Shown one piece after another: positions 36,611 through 49,710 of a stretch of 64,000 bases of DNA; positions within the stretch are counted from its first letter, which is position 1, and each line of letters opens with the position of its first letter. Origin of the DNA: Puffinus mauretanicus (Eukaryota; Chordata; Aves; Procellariiformes; Procellariidae); assembly GCA_023333565.1 (NCBI GenBank), contig JAJKFH010000115.1, positions 1,550,001 to 1,614,000 on the forward strand, read 5' to 3'. The translations under genes were made by a program, and so were the position numbers. The notes beneath the pieces are model-generated. The model ran no database searches. It had not been told where the DNA came from and saw only the letters and a list, made by a program, of their open reading frames with translations.

Positions 36611-39600
36611 GCTTCATGGGACATTTTAAAATCTGTCTGTCTTACTAAAGTGTGTTTTCTTTTTCTTTGTTTTTTTTTTTCTTATCCATAATACTTTTTT
36701 TTAGGCTTCACAGGAGTTATTCACCATAAATACAAATCAACTGTTTGCCCATTCCCAATTTACTCATCCACACACCAGGACAGCAAGTTAATTGCAAGAG
36801 TTCCCTGTGGGGAATGTCGAACTTAAATATGCCTGGTGTATATTGTTTAGGCAGCAGAGTGAAGAAAGGCAGAAGTCCTAAGGAAGGCACAAGAGTGGAG
36901 CTGGGAATGAAAAAGGATATAAAAAAAAATCCTCCCTGTCACAGGCCGATTGACTTTGTAAATAATTGCCTTGTCCCCCTGGGAGGCTCAGGGGTAGGAA
37001 GGAATTTAAAGACTGTTTATTGCTTTAGGGCAGCATCCACAGAAGGACTCTGGTGTTTTAGCGCTTTTTAGTGGAATCCACAGTCACTTAGGGGTGACTC
37101 ATAAGTGGTCTTTATCTCCTAAAATGCCATGCGAGGCTCCCGGATCCAAAATCTATATTCTCATAAATGACTGCAGCTGCTCCAGCCTTGGAGGTATCTC
37201 AAGAACATAGAAACCAAAATTCCTGCCAGTAAAACTCACATTTGCTCTGCAGCCTGTGCATAAGTGCTTTGGTCTTGACATCGCTGACTGGCCTGGCACT
37301 TTTCTCAGGCCTGTTTACCTGGTTAGTGTCTTGTCATCTCCGAAGCACAGGGCTTTGATTTCACAGATGCTCTTAAAAACAGGTTGTGCATAAAACATGG
37401 CTAACAGAACAGGAGCAGCATGTCCTTTTAGCCAACAGCATACCAAGTAGCATAGTCTCTTTAAGTGCCAAAGACCAATGTTTAGCTTCTCCCACCACCT
37501 GATGTGAACCCAGCAGAATAATCCTGCTAGTAGCAGCGTGATGCTGTAGATGCAAAACTCTCAATCTGTCCTACCAAAGCACTTCAGCATGGTACGGAGC
37601 TTTGTCTGTTGATCTAGACAGCACCAGCCCTAGTGACAGGGGCATTCAGCACAAGGGGGGAGCTTTTTCCCAGTTTCTGCACTGGGTACTTTTATATTAA
37701 GCACTCAGTGCAGCAAGGCCTGGAGAGTCACGGCTTCTCTCGCTTTTCCCCTTCCTTTCTGTTGAATACCCAGTTATCGCAGGCAAGGGACAAGTCTCTC
37801 TCTTACGTTCTTTTACAGATCGAATGGTCTATGTTCTAGCAGCTAGGGCACTGTGGAGGAGATGGGTGGTCAAATCTCTTCAGCCAGAGGGTGGACATCA
37901 GCTCCGTCCTTCACCTGCTGGACACCAGCTGTGGAGCAGTCGGGATGCAGTAATCATATTTGGATCCGAAATTAAGCTCGGCATGTGAGATGATAGGTGA
38001 ATCTTACTGTATACGTGAGTCGCATAGGCTGAGTGTTGGGATGCTCTCGATGTATTTGAGGTGTGTCTTGCTGCAGACACCTATGGGACTGTATCAATAA
38101 TAAATTAGATAGTTTTGAACTGTAGCTGGTTCTAGGGATAGCTGGAAAATAAATAAGTATTTTCAAGATTTCTGTTCTGACTTTGAAAGCCTAAAGTGAT
38201 GTTTGACAGCAGGTGTCATTTCATGCATCTCTCCTTTACTATATGTCTCAGCACTTGAGCTGTATCCAAATTGTTGGCCTGAACAGGAGATTTGTCTTCT
38301 TCATACAATGCCGAGATATGAAGTAGTGATCATTTACTTCATATTGGTATCAAAGCAGTGGGAGCTGGGTCCTCATTTTGTTAGGAAACAGTCAGTAGGG
38401 GAATGGCCACCTCTGCTGATTGTCAGTAGAGGAGAGTTTGTTAGCTGTTATCAAAGCCCTAACGGCATACACACAACCTGTCAATAGAAAGGACACCAGG
38501 AAGTAGTGATGCAACTAACTTGTCAGTTTCTAAACAAATCAAGGGTTCGCTTTAACAGTCAGGTGTAGAAAGTTCTGTATCTTTTTAAAAAAACCTTTGG
38601 GATCTGCGTTTGCGTGATTACCTCTGCAGCCACGGGGGGTGCAACACCTAAGACGTTACGCAAGGCAGCTTCATCGTTACAGACCCAGCAGTCTGTAACA
38701 TCAAATATCAAGAAGCTTTCAATAAAACTACTGAAGTTGATAACACGCCAGGCCAAAAACCCTTCTCCTTCTCTTGCACTTAGTGGTTTCCTGCCTGTTG
38801 CCCTTTGCATCGCAACAGAACCAGGGCATCACAACATTAACTTACTCCCTGCCTTGGGCTACTGAGGTCCTGAGTCACAGAGCCAGCAGGGAATCATTTT
38901 TACCTCCTCTGTGCAGGGCAGCCCGCAATGAAGGGAAGGACCGCTGCTTTCGGCCCCGTGCCACAGCTGAGCTGCTCCGGGGGCCGCTGCTCGGACTGCC
39001 CGTGCTGAGAGCAGACACTGCCTGCCCAGGGTGCCTCCTCCAGGAACGGGAATGACAGTGGCATGAGGACTTTCATGATAAGGTGGAAATCGAGTGGGCA
39101 CACTGTGGGGTGGTGGAAAGATTTAGCTGCTGCAATTATTATCCTGTATTTCTTCGTTTCTTGTCTGTAAACCATGGAAAGTGACACTTCCGTGGCTCAT
39201 CAGGGCTCCGTGAAGATAGGCAGACTCTATGGCTGTGCTGAGTGAGACTGGTAATAAGACAGATGCACCTAAGATATACACAGCGTTGTGTCACTGAGAA
39301 TATTTGGCCTCTTCTATTCTTCATCGTCTAATCTGGCATTTTTAACTTGTCTTCATAAGTTATGCAAGGAGCACTTTTTTAAAAGAAAATTTTATTGGCC
39401 GGTTCCAGTTTTTCGTGTTGTTTTCCTCTGTTCAGGATTTGAGTAGATTCTGAAATTATCAAGGAGAATCAATGCTGTTCTGCAACAGCTATGGCTGCCC
39501 ATACACAGTACCCAATTTTTTTTCCCCCACACTTTTATTCCATATCTAAATATGGATTTACATGACAAATTGTAATGGTGCACTGCAAGCTGTTATAGCC

Positions 39601-42059
39601 TGTTGGGTAAATGATTAACATTTCAAATATATTTATAATTTAATTTCTAAATACTTACTCAAAGGACTATAATGGCTCTATTCTAATTTATCTTACATTC
39701 AATCTAATTTTTGTAACATTTATTAATTCCTTTTATTCCTGATTCAGAAGTATAACATGCCAATTAGAAACAGATTAAAAAGCCTATTTACTCCAACCCA
39801 TTGCATGCCATCAAGTAAATAAAACGTTGTAAAAAAATCCCTGATTATGCATAGTGTAATAAGCGTGCTTACAATTACGTATTTCTGTAGTAGACCATAA
39901 TATTTAGCACATTCTCTGCTGGATTCACTCACTGCCTTCAACTGTGTATTTACATTCTTTTATGCAACTTAAAACTTACTCAGGTGTTTCTACCTTAGCT
40001 TCCCACAGGCTTTCTAGCAACATAGAGCAGCTATAATTTGTGCTACCAGACTCCTGGTAAGGAAATGTGTTGAACAGCAGCTTCTGACTGCTCTGGCAAG
40101 AAACTTGCTCACTGTAGCTGCATGGACTTTTTCAAATATTCCATTCAGATCAAGAGCTCTCAGCATATTAAAGGACATAAATTTCTTATTTTTGGCAGCA
40201 TCCATAAACCCTACCTCCAGTCAGTTTTCCATACCTTGGGTTTTTTTTTCCCCCCTTACTATACAAGAGAGGGGTAAGTAGTTCTTTGGTCTCACCAGAG
40301 AACAATACCAGAATATAGAGGCCTTTAAATCACCCTTGTATTCTGCTAAGCCAACAACTGGAAAAAGATGACTCTTGTTCTATTGGTTAATTTACAGCAG
40401 CCACATGGATGATCCAGTGAATTTACAATGGCTGGGAATGGTCCTATTCTAACTTCCAGCAATCAAATTCCAACAATAAGTTCGAGGCATCTCTATTTCA
40501 ACACCCAGGAGTGCATGCTCTGCTAGGATCTAGGGAGCTTGGCGTAATTCTGCTTATCATGACTCCAGGATTATGACTCCATTTTTACTAAAGTCAGGAG
40601 AAAAAGCTGCGGCCTTTCCTTTCCCTGTAGTGCAGCGGTCGTTGGCAAATGCTGCCTTTTCCATGTGAGCTAAGGCATGGAAACTAAGGCCTATGTACTC
40701 TTTCATAGGATTATATTGCATATCAAGGCTTATATTGAGAAAGTAAGAACGTGCACACTTGTAGAACAGGCATGATCCTCTCCAGAGAAAGGAAGGAGCA
40801 TGCTTGTATAAACAATTCTGACTGCTAGCTGTAGTAACCAAGAAGGCAAAAAGAAACCTCTGTGGTTTTGACCAGATGTATCAGAGGCTTCTCTCATGAC
40901 TCCACACAATCATCTAGCCAGGCCACATCTTCTGCTATGACGCGCCATAGGATAGCAACCAAGTGGAATCGTGCTTTGTTATGGCAAAACAGGAATATGA
41001 AATAATGTTGGTTGCCAGAAGCATTGGGCAACCCTGTGACCTAAATCAACTCAACCAGAATCCATTAAATGATTTAATTTTTGTCCATCCAGCTATTGAT
41101 TGTACTTATAGTGCAAGAACAGCATTGACAGCAGCAGTGCTGAGAGTCTGAACAGAATTATTAAAAGACACTGCTTGGCAAAGTGAATGGATGTCTGATA
41201 GGAAGGACTTAAAACAATAAATCTTTGACAGCGCTGATTCAGTCTTTGTGAAATGACTAACTGATTGCCAGAGACTTTTAATGTCAAAACATCAGATTGT
41301 GCAGGTGCCTGAAAATAAGCATGCATTGTAATACTGGTGTCTTTTATTTTTTCCCGGCAGTGAAGAAATGCTTTCAGGTGTTACAAAAGAGGATGTGTGA
41401 TATGAAAAATGGGGATAACACAGACTACTGCTCAAAGGGGAATGCTAATGTGTTATTACGGGAATGATGATATACTCACTGTGCATTTGTGGCGCAATGG
41501 GTTTCTATACCCAGGTAGATGGCTAATTTATCTCTCTAACACATGGCCTATATCGATGGCACAACAGCCTACTAGCCACTGAGGTTGCTTCATAAAGGGA
41601 CACAAATCTCTTTTCAGGAGTCTGGGGCCTGGAAGATGCATTTATTTAGCTGTGGATGCCTTCACTTTTGTCTTGCAGACTTTCTGGAGCATGAGGGCAT
41701 GAGAGAGTGAGTTTGCCCCCTCCTGGTTTGGCAATGCCATCATAGGGTTTGCAGATATGATTCAACTACCTGTAAGTAAAGCCTTGCTGGTAGGCAGAAG
41801 CAATGAGGTGAATAAAGCACATACTTGTGCCTAATTTCAGTCTAGACATGTAGATAAGTAAGTTCATGTGGCTGCCTTCACGACTCAGAGCGTAGGTGAA
41901 GAGTGAAGAGGAATAGATGGAAAATTTTAACTGATCAGAGTCGCTGTGTGTGGCCAGCATAGCTCAACTGGCACAAAGTGAAGTTAAAATCTACTGGTGA
42001 AAGACAACTTTATCCTGCAGATAGGGAAGGGGCTGGCAGGACTGACCCATAGAGAACCA
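36611..42059. other. Non-coding stretch, composition mixed
   Basis: No recognised gene. GC rises at 38.88-39.06 kb, where ORFs of 80 to 95 codons overlap on both strands, a composition effect. Otherwise AT-rich with ORFs under about 110 codons. No transposon signature noticed. Confidence 0.55.
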
Positions 42060-42400
42060 GAGCTCTTTGTCATGGCCCTGAGGGCACCCAGAGGGGCACC
42101 CAGCCACCTTGGCTGCTGGCCCTGACCTGCCTGCACAGTGCCTCCCCCAGCCCTGCCCATGGCCCAGGAGCGCCAGTTTTGCCCAGCCCAGGGTCACCCG
42201 TCCTGGTCGCTATCCCCAGGTGCTCAGGCAGTGCAGGAGGGTGCCCTGGCAGGATCAACACTGCCTGTGCTGTCGTCGCCCTCAGCTCCTCACTCGTCCT
42301 TCCCTGCGGAGCAGCACTGCTCCTGCTGCTCCCTGGTGCATTTGTTGGAGCAGCCTCATCCTCGAGCAGCAGCAAGACTTGCACATGGGTGATACATCAA
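42060..42400. other. GC-rich block with ORFs on both strands
   Basis: About 340 bp stands out by GC content, with scattered CpGs near 42.17-42.21 and 42.27-42.36 kb and CTGCTGCTC-type codon-like repeats. Frames of roughly 80 to 115 codons are open on both strands. No frame shows a recognisable family or good splice sites. It could be an isolated exon, a diverged minisatellite or a regulatory GC patch; none is proven. Confidence 0.5.
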
Positions 42401-44490
42401 ATCTGGTTGGTGCAGACTGTGGGGAAGAGGAGCTTAGGGCTGTATGCACCTGACTTTCTAAGCATGCAGTAAACTGTGTGCCAAAAGTTGCTGCAGCACT
42501 GAGACTATCGGATCTCAAGAGCTCAGGTGCCTGTAAGGTGTTCAAGAGTCCTCTAAAATATTGCAAAACAGGCTTGCAAAAGGCAGAAGAGAAATGAGCT
42601 GAAAGCTAATTTCCAGCTTTTGTTAGGATATAAACAGGGGAATAAAAACAATCACATTACTGTACAATGTGCCTTTGTCCTTAATGTTCTGTACCAATGC
42701 ATAAGAAACATGCACTGCAGTGTCTTTGAGATGGATTCTTTGCACTAGACGTTAATGAATTTCAGTGCAGGCTTACATGAAGAGCAGTGCTAGAGGCGAC
42801 CTGAGAATTAGAAGTGGGAGTGGGGAAGCCCAAGAAGGCATAAGCCAAGAGAGGGAAGTAATTTGGGAAAGGCGAGGAGGTAGCTAGTTTTCCAAAGAGG
42901 CTCTTCATCAAGCTAAGACAGACAGAATAGTAAAGGTAAAGTATAGTGAATACCAGTAGTAAAATTAACAGGGTTCTTTATGAGCATACTTGGACTTTCC
43001 CCTGTGCCAGCTTTCACTGCTCCTTAGTAGACTGTCTCTGTGGGACCACGAAAGGTCTGCTTATGTCCTGATTTACTACAAGCATTTGGGGGAAAATTGC
43101 CAGCTGCATTCCTCAGAGGCGAGGAGAGGAGCAGAGCAAAGAGACAAAGGCAAATTCACAGTTGACAGAGTGTCCCTCTGGACATCTGTTAGTAGCAATG
43201 CCGATGCAGTCTTGATTGGCCTTTAATTGCCAGTCTTTAAAGGACTCTTTTGTGGTAGTGGGAAAACCACAAGACAGGCCTCTCTCTCTTCCCTTACATG
43301 TTACAGTAGCAGAGGTGGAGGAAGGAGCATGTTCTTCCTTTTTTGGATCCCTTTTACCACATTCCAGAAACCATTAACAGAAGAGATGTAGACCTTTCCC
43401 TTCTCGATACCAGCCCCATTGCATCAGATCCTGTTGCAGTAAGGATCATCTCTCCTGATCCTTGCTAGGTTCAAAACCAAAAGGAATTCCCATGTGGTTA
43501 GAGTACATGTTAATGTACAAACCATAGTTACAGCACTAATGACTGTCTGTTTGAAGCAATGTTGTTTTTGCAAGAGGCTTGAAAGGTTTTGCACTGTATT
43601 TAGCATGCACAGTTGCCATGTAAAACGTTGCTAGAGCTATTTTTATTCTTCTCCTTTGGAAGCGTGGCTTTACAATTTTGAATGCAGAAAGGAAATAAAT
43701 GCTTCACCACAAGATGTGGTTTACATTTTGCCTAACATGTTCTTGACAAATTTCATAAGACGTGTTTGTGAAAAAAAAAATCAAATGTCATGATCACTCC
43801 AAGGGAAGTGCATAGTACTTATACATTATCTTAATAATAATTTATTTAAGGAAATATACAGGAAACAAATTTCTGTCACTTAGAGTAAGTTCTTTGCTCA
43901 GATGTTTCATTATCCACTCCCTCCATTGTACATAAATAAGCCTCGCTGAATAGCCACATCCGGCTCTTGCAGCATTTGCACAGTTATAGCAGTGTGCAAG
44001 GCTGGACCCAGACATCACAGATTCTGCAGAAATCTGGGTGGTTAGACTAAGGGGAAAAAACCTTCTTTTTTCATGTTACAATACATAAAGGAAAAATCTT
44101 TGTTAGAGCAGAAAAAAAAATATGAAAATGAGAATTAAGACTGTGTTTAAAATGCAGGTTTTAATGTGTCTAAGAGTTATTACTGAAACTCCTGCTGAAA
44201 TCAATAGCAAGATTTAGCCCTAACTATCTGCAGCATTCATGTTTGATCAGATGCTGAAGTGGAGCTGTGCCTATTGCAAATTGTTCCTTTTATGCTCTGA
44301 AATCCAAGAAGATAAACTCTGTGACACAGAATAATACATGAATGCATGTTTTCTTCCATTGTTGGGGGGCTTCAAAGCAGCACAATACTGCACTGTCTAA
44401 TCTTGAAATCCTTGTTTTAATGAAAGCTGTTCTGTCCTCTCAAAGATGTGCTCTTGTTAAAAGCACAGAAGAGAATCACAGTCATGAGCT
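42401..44490. other. AT-rich non-coding stretch
   Basis: No gene or transposon recognised. A short sequence at about 44184-44221 (CTCCTGCTGAAATCAATAGC) resembles the core of the same old palindromic repeats but is too short to call. Confidence 0.55.
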
Positions 44491-44544
44491 TACACATATA
44501 TATACACACAGATATACATATACACACATATATATGCATATATG
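44491..44544. repeat. CA/TA microsatellite
   Basis: Alternating ACAC and ATAT dinucleotide tracts, directly visible. It ends about 32 bp left of the direct duplication at 44576. Confidence 0.9.
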
Positions 44545-44575
44545 GTTATTTATGTGGGGGGCATTGGCTGTGATG

Positions 44576-44757
44576 GCAAACATACAATTTTAATCCCTTT
44601 CAACTTAGTTTTCATTATATAAAAATTCCAATAGCATGATAATGAGTGCCATCTCTGTTCTTTGCAAGAGAAAATCTCACCCTTTTACAGTGCTGAGCTC
44701 CTTGATGGCAATTGCCTGTGATTTAGAGGAAATGAGCAATTCTGCCAAACTTACTGT
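44576..44757 (+). repeat. Direct duplication, copy 1 (182 bp)
   Basis: Aligns without a single gap to 44779-44960, an offset of exactly 203 bp. Hand count gives 7 differences in 182 positions, about 96% identity. Copies start at GCAAACATACAA and end at AAACTTACTGT, with a 21-bp spacer (44758-44778). The segment resembles no transposon I know, so this looks like a local tandem duplication of unique sequence. Confidence 0.95.
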
Positions 44758-44778
44758 TTAAAATGTTGTAGGTACTGT

Positions 44779-44960
44779 GCAAACATACAATTTTAATCCT
44801 TTTCAACTTAGTTTTCATTATATAAAAATTCCAATAACATGATAATGAGTGCCATCTCTGTTCTTTGCAAGGGAAAATCTCACCATTTTACACTGCTGAG
44901 TTCCTTGATGGCAATTGCCTGTGATTTAGAGGAAATGAGCAATTCTACCAAACTTACTGT
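44779..44960 (+). repeat. Direct duplication, copy 2 (182 bp)
   Basis: Partner of the copy 203 bp upstream. Sequence to the right of ACTTACTGT is unrelated to that right of copy 1, fixing the boundary. The low divergence makes it younger than the ancient LINE relics nearby, and probably variable between related species. Confidence 0.95.
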
Positions 44961-45164
44961 CTTGGTCCCTATCTGCAAAAACTGAACCCTTACATCTTGA
45001 TAGAGTGATCTTCCAGGTATACTGTCAACCCATGGAGAAAAGCATGCCATGCTCCTGTAGCACATTTATATGCACTTAGGAGGACATTAGAGCCCAAAAA
45101 CTAATAAATGGAATCATTTAATAGAGGAAGTATACATGTTTTTCTGTCAAATGTCACTTTAGCA

Positions 45165-45905
45165 TTTAGAAACACAGGGGTGGCAAACCCAGGTCAGATG
45201 GATAGTCCATCTGGTCTGGTTACCCAGAGAAAGCTCAAAAAGTCAGTGAAGCAAAAATACCTGCTTCTGGAGAAGTTTCTCCTTGATTCCTTACTGCCTT
45301 TTGCCCTTACATGTATTTGTTCCTATTCCTTCCAAAATCCTCTATGTGTGCTTGCTGAAGGTAGACCCAAGTACACCCTGTGAATGAGACTGACAGGTGA
45401 CAGCCTGAGCTGGCACGTGTCCTGGGGACAGGAGTGCTGGGCATCTCCTTCAGTGTGACAGGTTCTAGGAGCCCAAGTATGGCCAGCAGATTTGACACCA
45501 ATTGACATTTTCAAATAGACTGTTGAAAGGCAACGCAGTCATCTGCAAAGCAGGCATGTGCATGGACCATGGCTGGAGAGGATGATGTGCTGGGCTTATA
45601 GATGCTCCAGGCTCTGCTGTTTCACCTCCTTGGAACTGCAAGCGTTGTCATTAGCTGTGGAAAAGTATAATCCCTCCCTGAATCTCAATTTATTCTTGGT
45701 CTCCAGTGATCTTCTTTAGCAATACATTCCACACGTTATTTATGTACTTTGATATCTGTTATATATTCATGGTGTATTTCTGAACCTGTCATTGAATATC
45801 ACTTGGTTCCTTTTTTAAGGAGGATAAATAAGAACTCTTCTTTCTTCACTCCTACTATTATTTCTTTATACACTTACTTAGTCTCTTCTGTAAGACTCTT
45901 CCAGT
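45165..45905 (-). mobile_element. Ancient CR1-like LINE, minus strand, heavily decayed
   Basis: The left block (GAAACACAGGGGTGGCAA ... GGTCAGATGGATAGTCCATC) corresponds to the reversed 3' end motif (CATACTGGGTCAGACCAATGG) of an old CR1-type family I remember from turtles, crocodilians and birds. The right block from about 45700 (AGCAATACATTCCACACG ... TCACTTGGTTCC ... GGAGGATAAATAAGAAC) follows the reversed ORF2 C-terminus of the same family in correct order. The middle (45240-45600) is diverged or replaced. No frame survives. Family naming is by memory only. Confidence 0.6.
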
Positions 45906-47769
45906 CTGTTGAATTCAGTGCCGGACTCCCAACGATGTAAATGATATGAACTTTAAGGAAAGATCGAGTAGGGGATATTGTGAATAAAGGCTGCACATCA
46001 GCCTAAGACACCCACAGCAGTTTTTGTAAAGCTCAATAGGAACACTAAGGATGTGTAATATGTTCCTCCTCCTTTTTTCTTCTCCACCTCCACTAAGAAC
46101 TTTGGGAGGAATGAGAATCATTGAAAAGCCAAAACCACCAAACACTGTTGCAGCTCAGGGTATCACCTGCTGCCTGTGAAATTCTCTCTGAAAGAAGTTT
46201 CATTTCTGAACCACCAGTTGGAAAGAAGCCAAAGTGATAGAATTTAGCACTAATGCTTAACTAAAAAATCTCTCTATGCTCAAATAGTGAGAAGCAGCAG
46301 TCTTTATGTGCTTAATGTATCAGTATGAAATGAATATACTAACCGAAAAGTGGTGTTTTGTGAAAAAGAAAAAAAAAGAAAAAAAAAGAAAAAAGAAAAA
46401 AAAGTCTACATGTTCTCAGGATGGACTTTGGTTTCAGAATCAGAACTGAGCTTTATGCCTCACTTTGGCACTGGCCACTAGCTTCTTAGGCTGAGAGTCA
46501 TTTCATATCTCTGTGTCTCAGTTTCTCAACCTACCCCTCTCACGCTGGCAGTGTGTGCTGTGGCAAGGTGACGTAGCTTTCACATATGTGTAAATATGAA
46601 GTCAGAGCCTGACATTGGGCACTAGCGTAAAACAGTGTATACATTGTCTGAATGTTCTGAACAGTCCCGAATCTTCAGGTGTTGAGTTTGATGCTAGGAA
46701 ACCACAAGGTTTTCTGTGGACTACTTAAATATTTTGAGGTTCTTTTTTCTTCTAGGTTCCGAGACTTTAGGATATTTTTGCTTCTTTTTTTTGTCCTCTC
46801 TGCCCAAATGATGAAGACTGGAAAAATACTTAAGAAAGTCTGGGATACCCACAGATTTAGTTATTAAGGATGTAACATAAACCTCAAATATTGCAATAAA
46901 ATTGTGAGAGTTGCAAACACTGCATGCAATTAAAACCATACTGAACAGTAGGAATTGAAAGAGTCATGGCATTAAGGGAACTGTGAACAAACACACACTT
47001 GCTTTCCAGATGGTTCACCAACACTTAAACATATCACAGGGAAGGGGGTGAGGGTTACCTGGTTAAAGATTTCACAGTGGTTTGAAGAAAAGTGCTAAAT
47101 AACTTTTAATCTTTATTATTTTATTATGAAGTCCTCCAAATCTCATCTAGTTTGGGACTTCATTACAAACTCCAAATTCAGCCCAGTTTCAGTGATAGGT
47201 TTATGTACCTTTCAAGTGCTGTTAGGTAATTTGCATTTAGCAAATAATAGAAACTTTGTTAAGAATTTGCTATGAATCCAATTAGGACTAAATCACAGGA
47301 ATTGTGACTTGCAAGATATTTAGGTTGGTCTTTTGTGTGTGCGTCTGTTGATTGCACTCAACTAAACTAAATCTTTCTTTCATATCTCTCATTAAATGGA
47401 AATTTCAGCAAATATGTTTTGGAAACAGAAAAAAAGGAATTAAAATAAAATATACTCCCTAGGGCCTTAAAGTTGCCGAGTAGAACAGAGACATTCTTGT
47501 CAGTTCTGACTCTGATGGCAGGTTCTTCCAGCAGCTGGTGGGATCTCTGGATATGCGACAGCACAGCCTTGCTGAGGGCACTGTCCCAAGCCAGGGACTC
47601 AGATTCTCCACACTGCCCTTGACTCACTCAGTCCTTGTCAGGACTAATGCTATTTTTTTTTTTAATTTACTTTTTTAAGAATCCAGGGATGCCTTTTCCC
47701 TCATCCCACTGCAAAAAGGAAGAAAAGATGAAGAGCAAGGAAAAGCCTCTGTCAGCTAAAATATCCGAG
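45906..47769. other. AT-rich non-coding stretch
   Basis: Contains the A-rich tract listed separately and ORFs of at most 86 codons. No recognisable gene or element. Confidence 0.6.
46362..46404. repeat. A-rich (GAAAAAAA)n tract
   Basis: Runs of A separated by single G at intervals of 5 to 8 bases, directly visible. Confidence 0.9.
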
Positions 47770-47900
47770 TTTTTTAGGCCAGAAAAAACCATTCAGAGGA
47801 GCTAGTCTGACTTCTTGCATAACAGGGCAAAAAAACTCCACAAGTAATTTCTGCATTAAGCCTATTATTTCTGCTTGAACTGCAGCATGCTCTCCACTCT
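47770..47900 (-). mobile_element. Ancient CR1-clade LINE 3' end, minus strand
   Basis: TTTTTTAGGCCAGAAAAAAC, then AGCTAGTCTGACTTCTTGCA, then TAACAGGGCA, then TTTCTGCATTAAGCC, then TCTGCTTGAACT follow in order the reversed 3' UTR of an old amniote CR1-type family (TAAGGCCAGAAGGGACCA ... CTAGTCTGACCTCCTG ... GGTTGAGCT). A short, isolated 3' end, roughly 70-75% similar to what I remember. Recognition is from memory. Confidence 0.6.
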
Positions 47901-49710
47901 CATTAGTGGTATCTCTTCCTAATTATTATAAGAAATGCTTTTATACTAATAATGTTATTTTTATGGGTTGTAAATATTCAGTATTTAGCAGGATAAAAAA
48001 TATGATGCCAGCTTTGAACAATTTATAGCCTAACCTTTCTTGCTATGTTGTCCGACATTCTCTGGACTATTTTCTGCAGTGTAATACTTTTTATTTAATG
48101 AATAACATTTGGCAACAGATTGTGTCTCTTTTTCCTCATTTTTCTTGGTTTTTTTTTCCTTTTTCCAAGCTGTCTGGACTCATCTAGTGGGATGGGGTTT
48201 TTTGTTTTTTTTTTTTTGGGGGGGGGTTGTTTGGTTTTCTGTGTTTGTTTTGTTTTTTTTTTTTCTTTTTAAAAATATATCTATATATATATGTATTATT
48301 TATAAGCTATTTATTTCTTCCTTAACTTTTAAAATGATCCTTTGCCTTATAATAAGACTCACCTGGGACAGCAAGCCAAACAGCTCAGAGCTCTCTCACT
48401 TAAAAAGAGAAGAAAAGCTCAGCATTTACTCTCTAGGCAGATTTCCTGGAGCTTGTCCAGCTCTAGCTTAAATTATCTTCATGAGGCTGTTGTTAACAGT
48501 TGCACTGTTGCATTATGCATGATTCCTGACTGCTCCTAGTATGAACAAACCACACAGTGTTTGGTTAGTGGTTTTCAATTTTATGCTAAGCTGTACAATT
48601 TGTTGGTGTTATTTAGGTTAATATGCTATTATTTTGCATATTTATAACTCTCCCATTACATTTTTATTAATAATGATGTCATGTTTGGTAGCAAGGATCA
48701 ATAAGACTTATAGTGTGTAATGTTTACATATTTATATTATTACAGTGTAATAAGTCTCTTAGGCAGCTCTCTGCATTGGAATAATTTTGTAGATGCATCT
48801 TTCAGGTAATTTCATGCCTAGAGTGGCTGCTTGCATAACAGTGATACACTGTGCTGAGATGAAATCTAGCCCACAACTAGTGTATAGGTATCAGAACAGG
48901 CAATCTATTTTCAGTGTCTGCATCAGAAAATAAATGGTGATGCATTACATCCATTTCCACTTCCACTGGATGGATTCTCTTTTACCTATTGTGTTGCTTT
49001 TGCCCTTCTACAAGTGGCATTTTCTTTAGCATAACTCTGAAGAGCACTTCTGCACTCTCTCTCCCAGTCATCCCTTCTAGAGAGATATATTGAGCTTGTG
49101 GATGCGTACAGCATCTTTTGGAGGAAAAAATTAGGCTCTTCCTTATAAAATTTCCCTTTCTACTCCCCAGATTCTTTATTTACTTCCCTTCGCACTGGCA
49201 GAAGGATTCTTTAGTTGGTGTCATACCCTGCAAAACAGCAGCAATACCATGAAGAAAATAAATGTTGCCCCTGTTAGCAAGTAAACCGCTTGCCTGATCC
49301 TTTCGCACACCAGAAGGCTCATCAGTGACCCTGACCCAGTGGTTGAAGTAAGGGGGTGCACACCGGCAGCTGGCTGTTATGACCAAGACCCTCTGGGCAA
49401 AAAGAGTTGCTTGCTGATCTCCCACTATGCTGCTTATTCTCGCTAATGATAGTGATCACTGTAGTGTGAATGAGTATCACTGACTAATTATATAGAGCTA
49501 AATTACATCCTGTTAATTCCTTAATGGGTGCGAGAAGCACTCCCTCTCGCCTGTTCATCTGCCTGTGTGTTTGTGCAGGAGCATGCAAAAGTGCAGTGGT
49601 GCATTGGAGTGTGCAGAGACTTTTCCTGCGGTGCTGGCGAGCTGAAGGTGGTCAGGAAAAGCTGGAGTCACTGTTCTTCAATGGTTCTCTAACCTGCCCT
49701 TTCCCCACAG
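47901..49710. other. AT-rich non-coding stretch with T/G-rich low complexity
   Basis: Contains the low-complexity tract at 48127-48296. The 120-codon plus-strand frame here is an artefact of that tract (a long Phe/Val run). Nothing else recognised before the exon candidate. Confidence 0.6.
48127..48296. repeat. T-rich, G-run and TA low-complexity tract
   Basis: Successive T-runs, a run of 10 G near 48218-48227, more T-runs and a short TA repeat; directly visible. Confidence 0.85.

Noticed and set aside
48109..48471. 120-codon plus-strand frame with a Phe-rich hydrophobic run as a membrane protein
   Set aside because: The hydrophobic run is a translation of T/G low-complexity sequence.
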